This document shows, one piece after another, positions 1-10,619 of a DNA stretch of 64,000 nucleotides (position 1 is the stretch's first letter; each line of letters opens with the position of its first letter). The notes below the pieces were generated by a model, which was given only the letters and a program-made list of their open reading frames with translations, ran no database searches and had not been told where the DNA came from. This stretch comes from Streptomyces sp. LUP47B. Lineage in GTDB: Bacteria; Actinomycetota; Actinomycetes; Streptomycetales; Streptomycetaceae. The stretch spans positions 702,562 through 766,561 of the forward strand of contig NZ_MJAH01000001.1 in the NCBI RefSeq assembly GCF_001746295.1. Reading direction: 5' to 3'. Both the position numbers and the translations under genes were made by a program.

Positions 1-1
1 G

Positions 2-1147
2 CTCACCAGCGACGTTCCGCACCGTACGCGTGTCCTGGGCGAGAACCTGGTCGTCTTCCGTGACGGTCAGGGCCGGCCCGGCGTCGTCTTCGAGCGGTGC
101 GCGCACCGCGGCAGCAGCCTGTTCTACGGCCGTGTCGAGCAGGACGGCATCCGCTGCTGTTACCACGGATGGAAGTTCGACGTCCGGGGGAACTGCCTGG
201 AGCAGGCCCTCGAACCCGACCGTGGCCGCCGCCGCGACGCCGCGCGCCAGCCGTGGTACCCGGTCGAGGAGCGTTACGGCCTCGTGTTCGTCTACATGGG
301 ACCGCCCCAGCGCAAGCCCGCCCTCCCCCGTTACACGGCCCTGGAACCCCTGGAAGAGGGCGACCAGTACTACGCCGCGTGGCCGATTCCCGGGCTGCCC
401 CCGACCGGCCTGGTGTCCGACTTCAGCTGGCTGAACATGTACGAGAACGCGCTCGACCCCTCGCACGTCAGCTGGCTGCACTCCACGCACAGCGGCTACC
501 AGGCCCTGGGCACGGGCACCACCGGCCTCCCCGAGAACTTCTACGATCCCGACGCCTTCCAGGACAGCATCACGTACACCAGGACCGAGTTCGGGGCCAA
601 GTACGACGAGCTCATCCGGGACAAGGCGGAGAACGGCGACCCGCGAGTGCGGACCTTCCGCGTGGAACTTCAGATGCCGAACGTCTTCGGGCTGCCGGAC
701 TACGTGGACCTGCCCACGGACAAGCGGCCCGACCACATCATGTGGGTCGTCCCGATGGACGACACCCACCACCGGGTGTTCTTCTCCATCCGGTCCAGCG
801 ATCCCGAGCGAGTGGTCCGGTTCGCCTTCGGCCTCACGCAGAACGGCAAGAACCCGTGGGAACTGACCGAAGAGGAACGCCAGCGGTTCCCCGGTGACGG
901 TGAGGCTCAGGGCTCTCAGGGAGCGATCCCGATGCACTCCGAGGAGACCCTGGCGACCACCGACCGCGGCGTGGTGATGCTCCGCAGGATGCTCAAGACC
1001 ATGATCGACGATGTGGAGGCCGGCCGGGACCCGCTGAACGTGAGCATGGCCGAGGAGCCTCCGCGCCACGTCGACTCCGGTGTGTACACGGTGTCCTCGG
1101 GGGCAGTGGAAGACACCGCGGCGGCTGTGCCCGCGACCGGAGCCTGA
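2..1147 (+). CDS. Rieske aromatic ring-hydroxylating oxygenase, large subunit (5' partial)
   Basis: Terminal oxygenase of a Rieske non-heme iron system, probably hydroxylating or demethylating an aromatic substrate with electrons from the reductase encoded next. The frame is open from the first bases, so the start lies outside the window. The Rieske centre is visible as CAHRG near visible residue 33 and CCYHGW near residue 52 (Cys-X-His and Cys-X2-His). The mononuclear iron site is the Asn/Asp/His/His stretch ENALDPSH followed by LHSTH around residue 150. The stop is 14 bases before the reductase start, so the two are probably co-transcribed. It resembles vanillate demethylase and phthalate dioxygenase large subunits, but the substrate cannot be read from the sequence. 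Confidence 0.9.
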   Translation, partial: LTSDVPHRTRVLGENLVVFRDGQGRPGVVFERCAHRGSSLFYGRVEQDGIRCCYHGWKFDVRGNCLEQALEPDRGRRRDAARQPWYPVEERYGLVFVYMGPPQRKPALPRYTALEPLEEGDQYYAAWPIPGLPPTGLVSDFSWLNMYENALDPSHVSWLHSTHSGYQALGTGTTGLPENFYDPDAFQDSITYTRTEFGAKYDELIRDKAENGDPRVRTFRVELQMPNVFGLPDYVDLPTDKRPDHIMWVVPMDDTHHRVFFSIRSSDPERVVRFAFGLTQNGKNPWELTEEERQRFPGDGEAQGSQGAIPMHSEETLATTDRGVVMLRRMLKTMIDDVEAGRDPLNVSMAEEPPRHVDSGVYTVSSGAVEDTAAAVPATGA

Positions 1148-1161
1148 GGGGGAGCCCGGCC

Positions 1162-2112
1162 GTGACGTGGACGGAAGCGGTAGTGGTCTCCCACTTCCTC
1201 GCGACCCCGGATGTCGCGGTGATCGACCTCGCCCCGGGCGAGGGGGCCGAGTTCCCGGCCTACACCGCGGGCGCGCACATCGACGTGCTCACCGACTCGG
1301 GACTGGTCCGCCAGTACTCCCTGTGCGGACCGCCCGGGAGCGGACGGTACCGCCTGGCCGTGCTGAACGAGCCGCAGTCCCGAGGCGGTTCGTGGGCGAT
1401 GCACGCGCTCAGGGTCGGCGACCGGCTGCGAATCTCGGCGCCGCGCAACCGCTTCCCCCTCGTCACGGCCCGACGGCATCTGCTGATCGCAGGAGGCATC
1501 GGCATCACCCCGCTGCTGGCGATGGCGCGCCACCTCGAGCAGACGGGCGGCGACTACACACTGCACTACTGTGCCCGCAGCCGCGCTCGCGCGGCCTTCG
1601 TGTCGGAGCTGACAGGCAACCCCCGCGTCGCCTTTCACTTCGATGACGAGCACCCGGAGCAGAAGCTGAACATGGAACGTGACCTCGGCGGTCCGTACAT
1701 GGACACGGCGGCCTACATCTGTGGTCCTGCGGGGTTCATGGACTACGTCCTCGGCAGGGCCGAAGCGCTGGGCTGGCCACCGCACGTCCTGCACAAGGAG
1801 CGGTTCAGCAGCGCTCGGCCCGTCTCGGAACCCGGTGCAGCCGGCTCGGGCGGCTTCACCGTACGCCTGGCCTCGACAGGGGACGAGTACCTGGTCCCCG
1901 AGGGGCGCAGCGTGCTCGATGTGCTGCTGGAGAAGGGCGTGGACGCGCCGTACTCATGTCAGCAGGGCATCTGCGGGGATTGCGTCGTGCGGGTGCTGGC
2001 GGGCGAACCCGACCACCACGACGAGGTGCTCACCGCCGACGAGCACGCCGAAGGCATGTTCGCGACCTGCACGTCCCGAGCGCTCTCGCCCATCCTGGAG
2101 CTGGACCTGTGA
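1162..2112 (+). CDS. PDR-type oxidoreductase (FMN/NAD/2Fe-2S), partner of the Rieske oxygenase
   Basis: Transfers electrons from NAD(P)H through flavin and a plant-type [2Fe-2S] centre to the oxygenase upstream. Domain order is that of phthalate dioxygenase or vanillate demethylase reductases: flavin domain with RQYSLCG near residue 50, nucleotide domain with GGIGITPLL near 110, and a C-terminal ferredoxin domain with the cysteines of YSCQQGICGDC and a later TCTS. At 316 aa it has the family length. The GTG start is preceded by a purine-rich GAGGGGGAG at good spacing and lies 14 bases after the oxygenase stop. First of three paralogous reductases in this window (others at 12226 and 29427). 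Confidence 0.9.
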   Translation: MTWTEAVVVSHFLATPDVAVIDLAPGEGAEFPAYTAGAHIDVLTDSGLVRQYSLCGPPGSGRYRLAVLNEPQSRGGSWAMHALRVGDRLRISAPRNRFPLVTARRHLLIAGGIGITPLLAMARHLEQTGGDYTLHYCARSRARAAFVSELTGNPRVAFHFDDEHPEQKLNMERDLGGPYMDTAAYICGPAGFMDYVLGRAEALGWPPHVLHKERFSSARPVSEPGAAGSGGFTVRLASTGDEYLVPEGRSVLDVLLEKGVDAPYSCQQGICGDCVVRVLAGEPDHHDEVLTADEHAEGMFATCTSRALSPILELDL

Positions 2113-2282
2113 ACGAATCACCCACGACCCCGCCGACCTCACCGAAGCCGTGACCGCCACTGTCCCGATGCGATGCGGCGTCTGATGCACCGCGCATGCG
2201 TCGTCATGCGCGCCGAGCCCTGTCTGCGGGAGACGTGCGTCGCCTACTCCCCCGACGCCCAAACAGGTCGGATGACAGCTGG
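2113..2282. other. Non-coding stretch after the reductase
   Basis: No credible reading frame. It lies between the Rieske-reductase pair and a series of gene remnants. Confidence 0.5.
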
Positions 2283-2289
2283 CCAACAG

Positions 2290-2378
2290 CAGTTGCGCTG
2301 TCAGTTGTCGAGGTGACTCTCGTCCTGCGTCTCGTCGCCGCCCCGGTCCCCCCAGCCCACCAGCACAATCGCAACGGA
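2290..2378 (-). pseudogene. Internally deleted copy of the tetR-like gene at 4294-5019
   Basis: Positions 2298-2340 match the 3' end of the TetR gene at about 4292-4333, including TCTCGTCCTGCGTCTCGTCG. Positions 2341-2378 match its upstream region at 5040-5077, including CAGCCCACCAGCACAAT. The roughly 700 bases between these two blocks in the intact locus are absent, so only the two ends of the gene survive. Orientation is the same as the intact copy. No homology was seen beyond about 2380. Confidence 0.7.
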
Positions 2379-2529
2379 CAGACCGACGGAATGCGGCCGG
2401 CGAGTCGCTGCTGGGACGAGCGGCACTGGCCGTGTCCTGTCTCCCCAGTGAGCAGCGGCTGGATCCAGGGGCTACGGCGGACGTGCCCGCCACGCGGGGG
2501 TCCGCGTCTAGCTGTTCGGTGCACCACGC

Positions 2530-2760
2530 GGGCCATCGCCGGCCCCGGCAGAGTGGAAGCCGAACTGGTCAAGGTGCGGGACGCACGGATCGGCTACTCA
2601 CAAGGTGAACTCACAGCCGGATCGCCGTCGGCTGTCGCGCGGGCCTTCGACGCAATGGGCCGGTTCGTCGCGGCACTCGCCGTTCTCGCACCGGAACCGG
2701 ACCAGGTGAACCGGCTGGCACCTGCGGTACGCCGTAGCCGAGGACGCCATCTCACGGAGT
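2530..2760 (+). pseudogene. Unidentified coding fragment
   Basis: An open stretch with Streptomyces-like codon use encodes a plausible globular segment running from about GRVEAELVKVRDARIG to QVNRLAPAVRR, then loses sense. There is no start with a ribosome site and no family was recognised. It sits directly before the maleylacetate reductase remnant but in a different frame, so it may be the end of another lost gene of the same cluster. Confidence 0.3.
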
Positions 2761-2794
2761 CTTCCCACACCAGCACCTGACGCCCTGCGTTCTC

Positions 2795-3065
2795 CCCCGC
2801 GCCACACTGCACGCCGCGGTACTGCCCTCTGCTCTCGCGTTCAACGCGCCCGCCGCAGCCGATCGGATCGCACAAGGTCTTGGCACCGCCAAGGCGCTGG
2901 ACGGCCTGTCCGCCCTGTACGACCGCACCGGCAGCCGCCGTCCGCTGCGTGGTCTGGGGCTGTCGCGCGAGGACATCAATGCCGTGGCCGACAGCGTTCA
3001 GGCCGCTGTTTCCTCCGTCCAACCCGCGACCCGTGGACGTGGCCGGAGGGTGCGGAACCTCCTCC
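2795..3065 (+). pseudogene. Remnant of an iron-containing alcohol dehydrogenase / maleylacetate reductase, C-terminal part
   Basis: In the frame containing 2807, the translation has LHAAVLPSALAFNAPAA, then a helical stretch with ALYDRTGSRRPLRGLGL and SREDINAVAD. This is the order seen in the C-terminal domain of maleylacetate reductases (THAVVLP..LAFNAPA, then LRELGL). The N-terminal nucleotide-binding half and the metal-binding histidines before this point are missing, and upstream frames carry stops. Maleylacetate reductase belongs to hydroxyquinol/resorcinol-type degradation, which fits the adjacent Rieske oxygenase. The remnant runs out before the convergent SDR gene. Confidence 0.55.
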
Positions 3066-3117
3066 GGCCGCCTCCTTGTCTCACGGGTAACAGACGCGCG
3101 CTACGAAGGGCGCGCTG

Positions 3118-3864
3118 TCAGCGACGCGTGAGCCCTCCGTCGACGGCGATGATCTGGCCGGTGATGAACGCGGCTTCGTCGGAGGCCAGGAACGCCACCG
3201 TGTCGGCGACGTCCGTCGGGCGCTGTCGTCGCTTCAGATCCTGCATCTGTACGGTCATGTCGAAGAACGCCTCGTCCGCGCTCCGGAGTGCCGCGGCTGT
3301 CGGGACCAGGCTGGGAGCGACCGCGTTGACCGTGACGTCGTGTGCCGCCAGGTTTGCCGCCAGGACGTTGGTGAAACCGTTGAGAGCTCCCTTGGAGGAG
3401 ACGTACGCGACAAACGGCGGCGGGCTCACCCAGTAACTTCCGGACGTTATGTTGATCACTCGACCGGCGCTGGACTGCTTGAGGTCCTCGAGAAATGCCT
3501 TCGCCATCAAGAAGGCTCCGCCGACGTTGACCGCGAAGGTCCGGGTCCACTGCTCGAACGTCACGTCGTCGATGCCGGCGAAGGGCACGATGCCCGCGTT
3601 GTTCACGAGGATGTCGACTGGGCCGAGCGCATCCCGGACCTCCACGGCGAAGGCGTTCACCTGAGCCTCGTCGGAGACGTCGACCTTCGCGCTGATGAAC
3701 CGCCGGCCGTTCCCTTCGACAGATCCCTGCGTATCGTCCGCCGCGTCGACATCGGCAACCGCGATGTCGGCACCTTCGGACGACAGCTTCCGGGCGATCT
3801 CCTGACCGATTCCGGCACTACCGCCGGTCACCACGGCAATTCTTCCCGCCAGACGTCCCGCCAT
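3118..3864 (-). CDS. SDR family oxidoreductase
   Basis: Short-chain dehydrogenase/reductase of classical length (248 aa). The Rossmann glycine motif TGGSAGIG is near residue 13, the structural NNAG near 88, and the catalytic Ser and Tyr-X3-Lys (YVSSK) near 140-157. The start is supported by AAGGGAG about 8 bases upstream of the ATG. The C-terminal GQIIAVDGGL is the usual end of 3-oxoacyl-ACP-reductase-like SDRs. Substrate is unknown. Nothing transcribed with it is evident. Confidence 0.9.
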   Translation of the reverse strand: MAGRLAGRIAVVTGGSAGIGQEIARKLSSEGADIAVADVDAADDTQGSVEGNGRRFISAKVDVSDEAQVNAFAVEVRDALGPVDILVNNAGIVPFAGIDDVTFEQWTRTFAVNVGGAFLMAKAFLEDLKQSSAGRVINITSGSYWVSPPPFVAYVSSKGALNGFTNVLAANLAAHDVTVNAVAPSLVPTAAALRSADEAFFDMTVQMQDLKRRQRPTDVADTVAFLASDEAAFITGQIIAVDGGLTRR

Positions 3865-4293
3865 GACTCAACTCCCTTTCCGTGGGGCCGAAGGGATCCG
3901 TGAGCGTTGCCCCCACAGCCATCCGCGCGGCCCCTCAAGACCAGTGGCCCTGCGCGCATTCCCCGGCTCGATCGGCCGAAGAGGCCGAGCGTCGTGTCCT
4001 CGACGAACGACGCACCTCACCCCGCAACCAGGCACACGACGCAGCCCCCTGCCAGTCATGGTGCGTGGCTCCAGCCGGCGGCGACACGGCGGATTCCGTT
4101 CAATGGAATGCTTTCGCCCGCCCCGTTCAGCTGACGCCCACGCCGGCCCATGCGCCGTCAAAGAGCGCTTCAGAAAGAACGCGGGATGCCTGAGCCGGGG
4201 CGCAGGTGAGGACACCATCTGGCGGGAACGCGCCGACCGACCGAGCACCAGGTCGACGCCCTCAAGCGTTCGTAACGGGGGGTTGGGGTGCCG
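3865..4293. other. Intergenic region between an SDR gene and a tetR gene
   Basis: No credible gene. It must hold the promoter of the leftward SDR gene. No clear palindrome or terminator was recognised. Confidence 0.5.
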
Positions 4294-5019
4294 TCAGTTG
4301 CCGGAGTGAGTCTCGTCCTGCGTCTCGTCGCCGTCTTGCGGGAGGACCGTCCCGCTCCCCGGTCCGTCCTGGGGAACTTCAACGAGCGTCTGGACCAGGC
4401 GTGCCAGTTGTTCGGCGTAGCGGTCGATGAACTCCGGGGAGGCCGGATCCGCACCCGTGACGGTAGCGGCCAGCTGCGGCAGGATCTCCGGCGCCATCGC
4501 CGCGGTGAAGAACGCCAGCGTCAACGCGCCGACATCCAGATCGGCCCGGACCTCGCCCCTGGCCTGCCTTCTGCGGGTCTCATCGACGACATCGAGCAGC
4601 CGGGCCGCCCACGCCTCCGGAGGCGGAGGCCTGCCGTCGAGTTCCCCACGGACCAGCGTACGGATGATCGACACCTTCTCCTCGTGCTCCCAGCGCACGA
4701 AATCCCGGACGATCTCCGCGAACGGCTCCGCACCGCTCATCATGGTCGCGCCCTTGGTGATCCACCGCTCGGTGACAGCATCGTAAAGACCCTGCTTGCC
4801 ACCGAAATGGTAAGTGATCAACGAATGGTTCACACCGGCCGCGGCAGCGATCCGCTCAACCCGCGCCCCCTTGAACCCATGCTCGCCGAACTCCTCGTTC
4901 GCCGCATCCATGATGCTCTGACGCGTCAACTCCGGATCATGCCGACGGCTGGGATCAGCCGAACGCCGATGACGCCGCCGCCCCGCCGACTCAGAAGCAT
5001 GCCCATCCTTGTCGATCAC
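4294..5019 (-). CDS. TetR family transcriptional regulator
   Basis: Ligand-responsive repressor. The N-terminal helix-turn-helix region is clear (SIMDAANEEFGEHGFKG, then GVNHSLITYHFGGKQGLYDAV), followed by a helical ligand domain ending in an acidic tail. The frame is open further upstream to 5361, but that extension lacks coding character. The GTG at 5019 directly follows GGAGG, so the start is uncertain and could be leaderless. No divergent target gene is adjacent. An internally deleted copy of this locus is present near 2290-2378. Confidence 0.8.
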   Translation of the reverse strand: MIDKDGHASESAGRRRHRRSADPSRRHDPELTRQSIMDAANEEFGEHGFKGARVERIAAAAGVNHSLITYHFGGKQGLYDAVTERWITKGATMMSGAEPFAEIVRDFVRWEHEEKVSIIRTLVRGELDGRPPPPEAWAARLLDVVDETRRRQARGEVRADLDVGALTLAFFTAAMAPEILPQLAATVTGADPASPEFIDRYAEQLARLVQTLVEVPQDGPGSGTVLPQDGDETQDETHSGN

Positions 5020-5427
5020 CCTCCGAATATAACCGCCCACCCCGATCCACCCAGCCCACCAGCACAATTTGAACGGAGAGCGGGCGCCCCGCCTCGCGCT
5101 CTGACAGCGGTGGCCCGCTACGGCAAGGGCAGGGGTGCAACTTCCGTCGGGAATCCGCATCATGACGTTCAGTCGGCTGCCGGGCGATGGGACCGGGCGA
5201 GGGTCCCCAGGCACGGCGCGGTCAGGTCGATGCCCGGCACCGTTTCGTCGCGGGTCCGGGCGGCTGTAGCAGGCGGGCCCGCGCATTCGACGAACACCGT
5301 CCTGAGCGGTTCGGGCTCCCGCTCCTGCTACGGTTCCTCGCCCTCCTCCACCCAAGACCACCGCCGCTCCCGGTCGGCCTTGCCGAGGTACCTGTCCGGT
5401 GCTGCAGCCGATGTCCGGAGCCGCGCG

Positions 5428-6012
5428 TCACGCGTTCGGGAGCCAGGGTGCGAGCGCGGCGTCGACCGAGCTGATCACCATGTCCTTGTCGAGTCGTGCG
5501 CCCAGCATGAACCGCTGGAACAGCAGGGGGCCGACGATCCGGGAGACCACTTCTCTGGCGTATCCCTCGATGCCGGGACGGAATTCGCCGCGCTCGACGG
5601 CGGCGGCGAGCGCGCCCGCGAAGTGCTCGTCGGCGTGGCCGAACATCTCTTCGCGGATGCGCCGCACGTCCTCGTCCCGCTCAGCCCGTTCGACGATGGT
5701 GGCGATGACCGACACGGCGACGGGTTGATTGAGCCACTCGGCCATGTGTTCCAGCTGGCTCACCAACTGGTGGCGGATCGGGCCTTCGCCGAAGGCGAGC
5801 AGAGGGCGGACATCGTTGGCGAGTGCGTCGAAGAGGAGGGACTGCTGGTCGGGCCAGTGCCGGTAGACGGTGGCGCGGCCGACTCCGGCTCGTACGGCGA
5901 CGGCGGCGTGCGTGACGCGTTCGGGCCCTCCTTCGACGAGGAGTTCGGTGGCGGCCGTCAGGGCGGCGGCGCGGCTGCGGCGGGCGCGGGGGTCGTCGTT
6001 GATGCGGGTCAT
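5428..6012 (-). CDS. TetR family transcriptional regulator
   Basis: Repressor with an N-terminal HTH (LTAATELLVEGGPERVTHAAVAVRAGVGRATVYRHWPD read as two blocks) and a C-terminal ligand/dimer domain, 194 aa. The ATG at 6012 is preferred over the upstream in-frame ATG at 6072 because GAAGAGG lies 7 bases before it and because the upstream extension would cross the operator. It is divergent from the DUF1269 gene, and the 146-base intergenic region carries palindromic TGTGAG/CTCACA sequences that are its likely binding sites. Confidence 0.85.
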   Translation of the reverse strand: MTRINDDPRARRSRAAALTAATELLVEGGPERVTHAAVAVRAGVGRATVYRHWPDQQSLLFDALANDVRPLLAFGEGPIRHQLVSQLEHMAEWLNQPVAVSVIATIVERAERDEDVRRIREEMFGHADEHFAGALAAAVERGEFRPGIEGYAREVVSRIVGPLLFQRFMLGARLDKDMVISSVDAALAPWLPNA

Positions 6013-6034
6013 CGGACACCTCTTCGGGAACTTT

Positions 6035-6085
6035 TGTGAGACAAGTTGACTCACAACCTCTCTTCGATACATACTGTCTCACAGA
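6035..6085 (+). promoter_or_regulatory. Divergent promoter-operator between tetR (5428) and the DUF1269 gene
   Basis: TGTGAG at 6035 and CTCACA at 6050 form an inverted repeat, with a second half-site TGTCTCACA at 6075-6083. Rightward -35 TTGACT (6046-6051) and -10-like TACATA (6068-6073) are 16 bases apart inside this block. Essentially the same arrangement recurs inverted at 15305-15353 in front of a deleted copy of the DUF1269 gene. Confidence 0.6.
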
Positions 6086-6158
6086 TGAGGGAGACCTCGC
6101 CAATCCAGCCACCACCGGCCGTAGGCCGGTGAGGCCTGCCGCCCCAAGGAGAGAGCTC

Positions 6159-6755
6159 ATGTCCGTGCACGAGAACGCCATCGCCCTCCGCTTCGCCGAC
6201 CGCGCCACCGCCTACCAGGCGCTCAGCGCACTGAAGCACCTCAGCCCTGCCACGACCGAGATCCGTGCCGCCGTCCTGATCGAGCGCCTCGAGGACGGCG
6301 CGGTGCGCGTCCCCGAGGGCATGGACGGCGAGGAGGGGAAGAACGCCGCGGTCGGCGGGCTGGTCGGCTCGCTGGTCGGCATCCTCGGCGGCCCCCTCGG
6401 CGTACTGATGGGCTGGGGCGTCGGCGCGCTGATCGGAGGAGGCCACGACTACAAGCGGACCGAACGTGCCACCACTGCCGTCGGCATCTTCGCCCAGCAG
6501 GTCCCGGCGGGCGGCACAGCCATCCTGGCCGAGGTCAAGGAGTCCGACACCCACGCCCTGGACCAGCTGGCCATGCGCTACGACGCCGTCCTCGAACGCC
6601 GCCCGGCCGACTCCGTACGCGCCGAGCTGAAGGCCATGGAAGAGGCCGCCGACCGGAGCAGGAAGGAGGAGGCGAAGCAACGGCGCGACCGCGAGCGCGC
6701 CGAGAAGAAGACGAGGAAGGGCGGCGCGACACCGCCGCAGCAGGCCACCGCATAA
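6159..6755 (+). CDS. DUF1269 family predicted membrane protein
   Basis: 198 aa. The N-terminal alpha/beta part begins ALRFADRATAYQAL. A glycine-rich hydrophobic hairpin around residues 65-95 (VGGLVGSLVGILGGPLGVL) probably inserts into membrane, and a highly charged C-terminal helix is rich in Lys, Arg and Glu (possible coiled coil). The ATG at 6159 follows AAGGAGAG. The function of DUF1269 proteins is not established. Divergent arrangement with the TetR gene at 5428 suggests local control. It is followed by an 18-bp perfect hairpin. A decayed copy lies at 15020-15230 on the other strand. Confidence 0.85.
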   Translation: MSVHENAIALRFADRATAYQALSALKHLSPATTEIRAAVLIERLEDGAVRVPEGMDGEEGKNAAVGGLVGSLVGILGGPLGVLMGWGVGALIGGGHDYKRTERATTAVGIFAQQVPAGGTAILAEVKESDTHALDQLAMRYDAVLERRPADSVRAELKAMEEAADRSRKEEAKQRRDRERAEKKTRKGGATPPQQATA

Positions 6756-6800
6756 CCGGGACGGGCGGCACCGCGGACGCGAGGCGGCTCCCCCTGCCCC

Positions 6801-6842
6801 GCATGGTGAGGGCGGGCCCACCCCGGCCCGCCCTCACCATGC
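6801..6842. terminator. Bidirectional hairpin terminator
   Basis: Perfect inverted repeat: 18 bases at 6801-6818 (starting GCATGGTGAG) pair with 6825-6842 across a 6-base loop. It lies between the convergent DUF1269 gene and MFS gene. There is no T-tract, as is common for Streptomyces terminators. Confidence 0.75.
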
Positions 6843-6845
6843 GAC

Positions 6846-8810
<1,965 letters not shown>

Positions 8811-9401
8811 TCAGCGTGAGCGCAGTCCGTCGAGGAGGAGGGTGCACAGGGCCTGCAAGGCGGCGTCCGCCCCTGGGGCCTGCCACTGGGCGGCGTGGAC
8901 GGGGTGGTGGTAGCCAATGGTGGCTTCGAAGACGGTCCGCGCCGTCGCGGCAGGGTCGGCCGAGGTGAAGTCCCCGCTGCTGACCCCGTCGGCGATGATG
9001 ACGCGCAGTTGCTCGATCAGGTCGGCTATGTGGTCCGCGACCGCGCCGCTGTGCTCGGCTTCCAGGACCCGGTACGTGGCGAAGAGTTGTGGGTCCTCGG
9101 ACGTCACCGCCCGTTTGGAGGCGAACAGCGCGGTGAGCCAGGAGCGCAGCCGCTCGGGCGCTGCGGAACCGGTGTCGGCCGCGACCGCCGCGAGGTTGCC
9201 GTGCGCGCGGCTGATCCAGCGCCGGGTGACGGCTTCGCGCAGTGCCGCCTTGGACGAGAAGTGCTTGTAGACGCTGGCGTGACTGACCCCCAGAGCGCGC
9301 GCCACGTCCAGCACCGTCGCCTTCTCCGGCCCGTAGCGGCGCAGGACGTCCTCGGTGGCGGCCAGAATGGTCTCGGCGTCCAGCGCCGTGCGCGAACGCA
9401 T
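8811..9401 (-). CDS. TetR family transcriptional regulator
   Basis: 196 aa repressor. The HTH is clear: ILAATEDVLRRYGPEKAT, then GVSHASVYKHFSSKAALREAV. The C-terminal domain resembles the TetR group that controls efflux and oxidoreductase genes. The ATG at 9401 abuts the stop of the aldo/keto reductase gene (9402), so the two are translationally coupled. The MFS gene lies downstream in the same direction. A GGGTTACA/TGTAACCC palindrome upstream of the reductase gene is a candidate operator for the whole unit. Confidence 0.9.
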   Translation of the reverse strand: MRSRTALDAETILAATEDVLRRYGPEKATVLDVARALGVSHASVYKHFSSKAALREAVTRRWISRAHGNLAAVAADTGSAAPERLRSWLTALFASKRAVTSEDPQLFATYRVLEAEHSGAVADHIADLIEQLRVIIADGVSSGDFTSADPAATARTVFEATIGYHHPVHAAQWQAPGADAALQALCTLLLDGLRSR

Positions 9402-10379
9402 TCAGCGCTCCCCGTCTCTGATGCCCGGCATTCCGACGTCCCCGGCGACCGCGGAAATCGGCACCGCCTCCTCGATCGCTGCCAGCTCCTCGTCGGTGAG
9501 GACCAGCCCTGCCGCGGGCAGTGCCTCGGCGAGCTGCCGGCGCGTGCGCGACGCGACGACGGCGACGATGTCACCCGGCTCGCGGCGCTGTGCGAGCACC
9601 CAGGCAATGGCCAACTGTGCAGCGGTGGCCCCGCGGGCGTCGGCGATCTCATGCAGTGTCTGGACCAGTTGGAGATTGCTCTCCACGTTGCCGTCCTGAA
9701 AGCGCGGCATGATCGCCCGAAGGTCGTCGGTGAGGGGACCTGCCGCGTCCAGTCGCCGCTCAGCAGCCCGTTGGAGAGCACCCCGTGGGCCGTGACGGCG
9801 ATGCCCGGCTCCCGGCAAGTGTCCAGGACGCCGCCCTCGATGTCGCGGCTGAACAGGGAGTACACGACCTGCAGATCCGCGATGAGGTGAACCGCGTGAG
9901 CCCGCCGGATCGTCTTCGAACCGACCTCCGACAGTCGGATCGCCCGCACGTGCCCGGCCTGCACCATCTCGGCGATGGCTCCGATCGTGTCCTCGATCGA
10001 CACCGTCGGATCGAGGCGGCCCGGGCGATAGATGTCCACGTGGTCGGTGCCTAGTCGCTGCAGCGAGTAGTCCAGATAGTTCTTCGCGGCCTGCGGGCGC
10101 CCGTCCGTGCCGCCGAAGTTCCCATCGGGATCCGTCATCGCGCCGAACTTCACGCTGAGAACGGCCTTCTACCGGCCCCCGGCGGATCAACTGCTCGTTG
10201 TGGCCCTGTCCGTAGAAGTCACCGGTGTCCAGCAAGGTGACTCCCGCGTCGAGCGCGGCACGGATCGTCGCAATGCCCTCCTCCTCATCCGCCGCAGCGG
10301 TGCTGTTCGACATCCTCATACAACCCAGACCGAACGCCGAGACAAGCGGACCACCGGCCCCCAGCCGCCGTGTTTCCAT
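9402..10379 (-). pseudogene. Aldo/keto reductase, interrupted by two frameshifts
   Basis: NADPH-dependent carbonyl reductase of the AKR fold, readable over its full length only by changing frame twice. Segment 1 (ATG 10379) has FGLGCMRMS and LLDTGDFYGQGHNEQLIRR, including the catalytic Asp and Tyr. Segment 2, from VLSVKFGAM near 10155, contains YLDYSLQRLGTDHVDIY and SEVGS. Segment 3, from AGPLTDD near 9735, has AQLAIAWVLAQ to the stop at 9402. The junctions are near 10170 and 9735. Two independent breaks argue for a pseudogene rather than read error. It precedes the TetR gene with no gap. Confidence 0.8.
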
Positions 10380-10553
10380 GATCCCTGCCTCCCGGTGAGC
10401 GAAGACCTGCCTGCGTAGCTGAACTGTCACGACAACGGCCGGAGTACCGACCCCTCCCCCTCGGTGCGAGGCAGGAGCGTCCACAAATGAAGGCGGAGTG
10501 ACCTCACCCTCGGCATGGGACTCGTGCGTCCATGGTGCGACCCTACAATATTG

Positions 10554-10581
10554 GGGTTACAGATTTCAAACGTTGTAACCC
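10554..10581. promoter_or_regulatory. Palindromic operator upstream of the aldo/keto reductase-tetR unit
   Basis: GGGTTACA (10554-10561) and TGTAACCC (10574-10581) form an 8-base inverted repeat with a 12-base spacer in an AT-richer patch. It lies about 175 bases upstream of the reductase start, consistent with a TetR-type operator in a long leader. Confidence 0.5.
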
Positions 10582-10619
10582 ATCAAGTGCTGGCCGACGT
10601 CGGCTGCCCTCGATGGGCC

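Noticed and set aside
4288..6039. A rightward frame of 583 codons
   Set aside because: It runs antisense across two clear TetR genes and their operators; composition is Arg/Gly/Pro-rich and it has no ribosome site. It is a GC-driven shadow.
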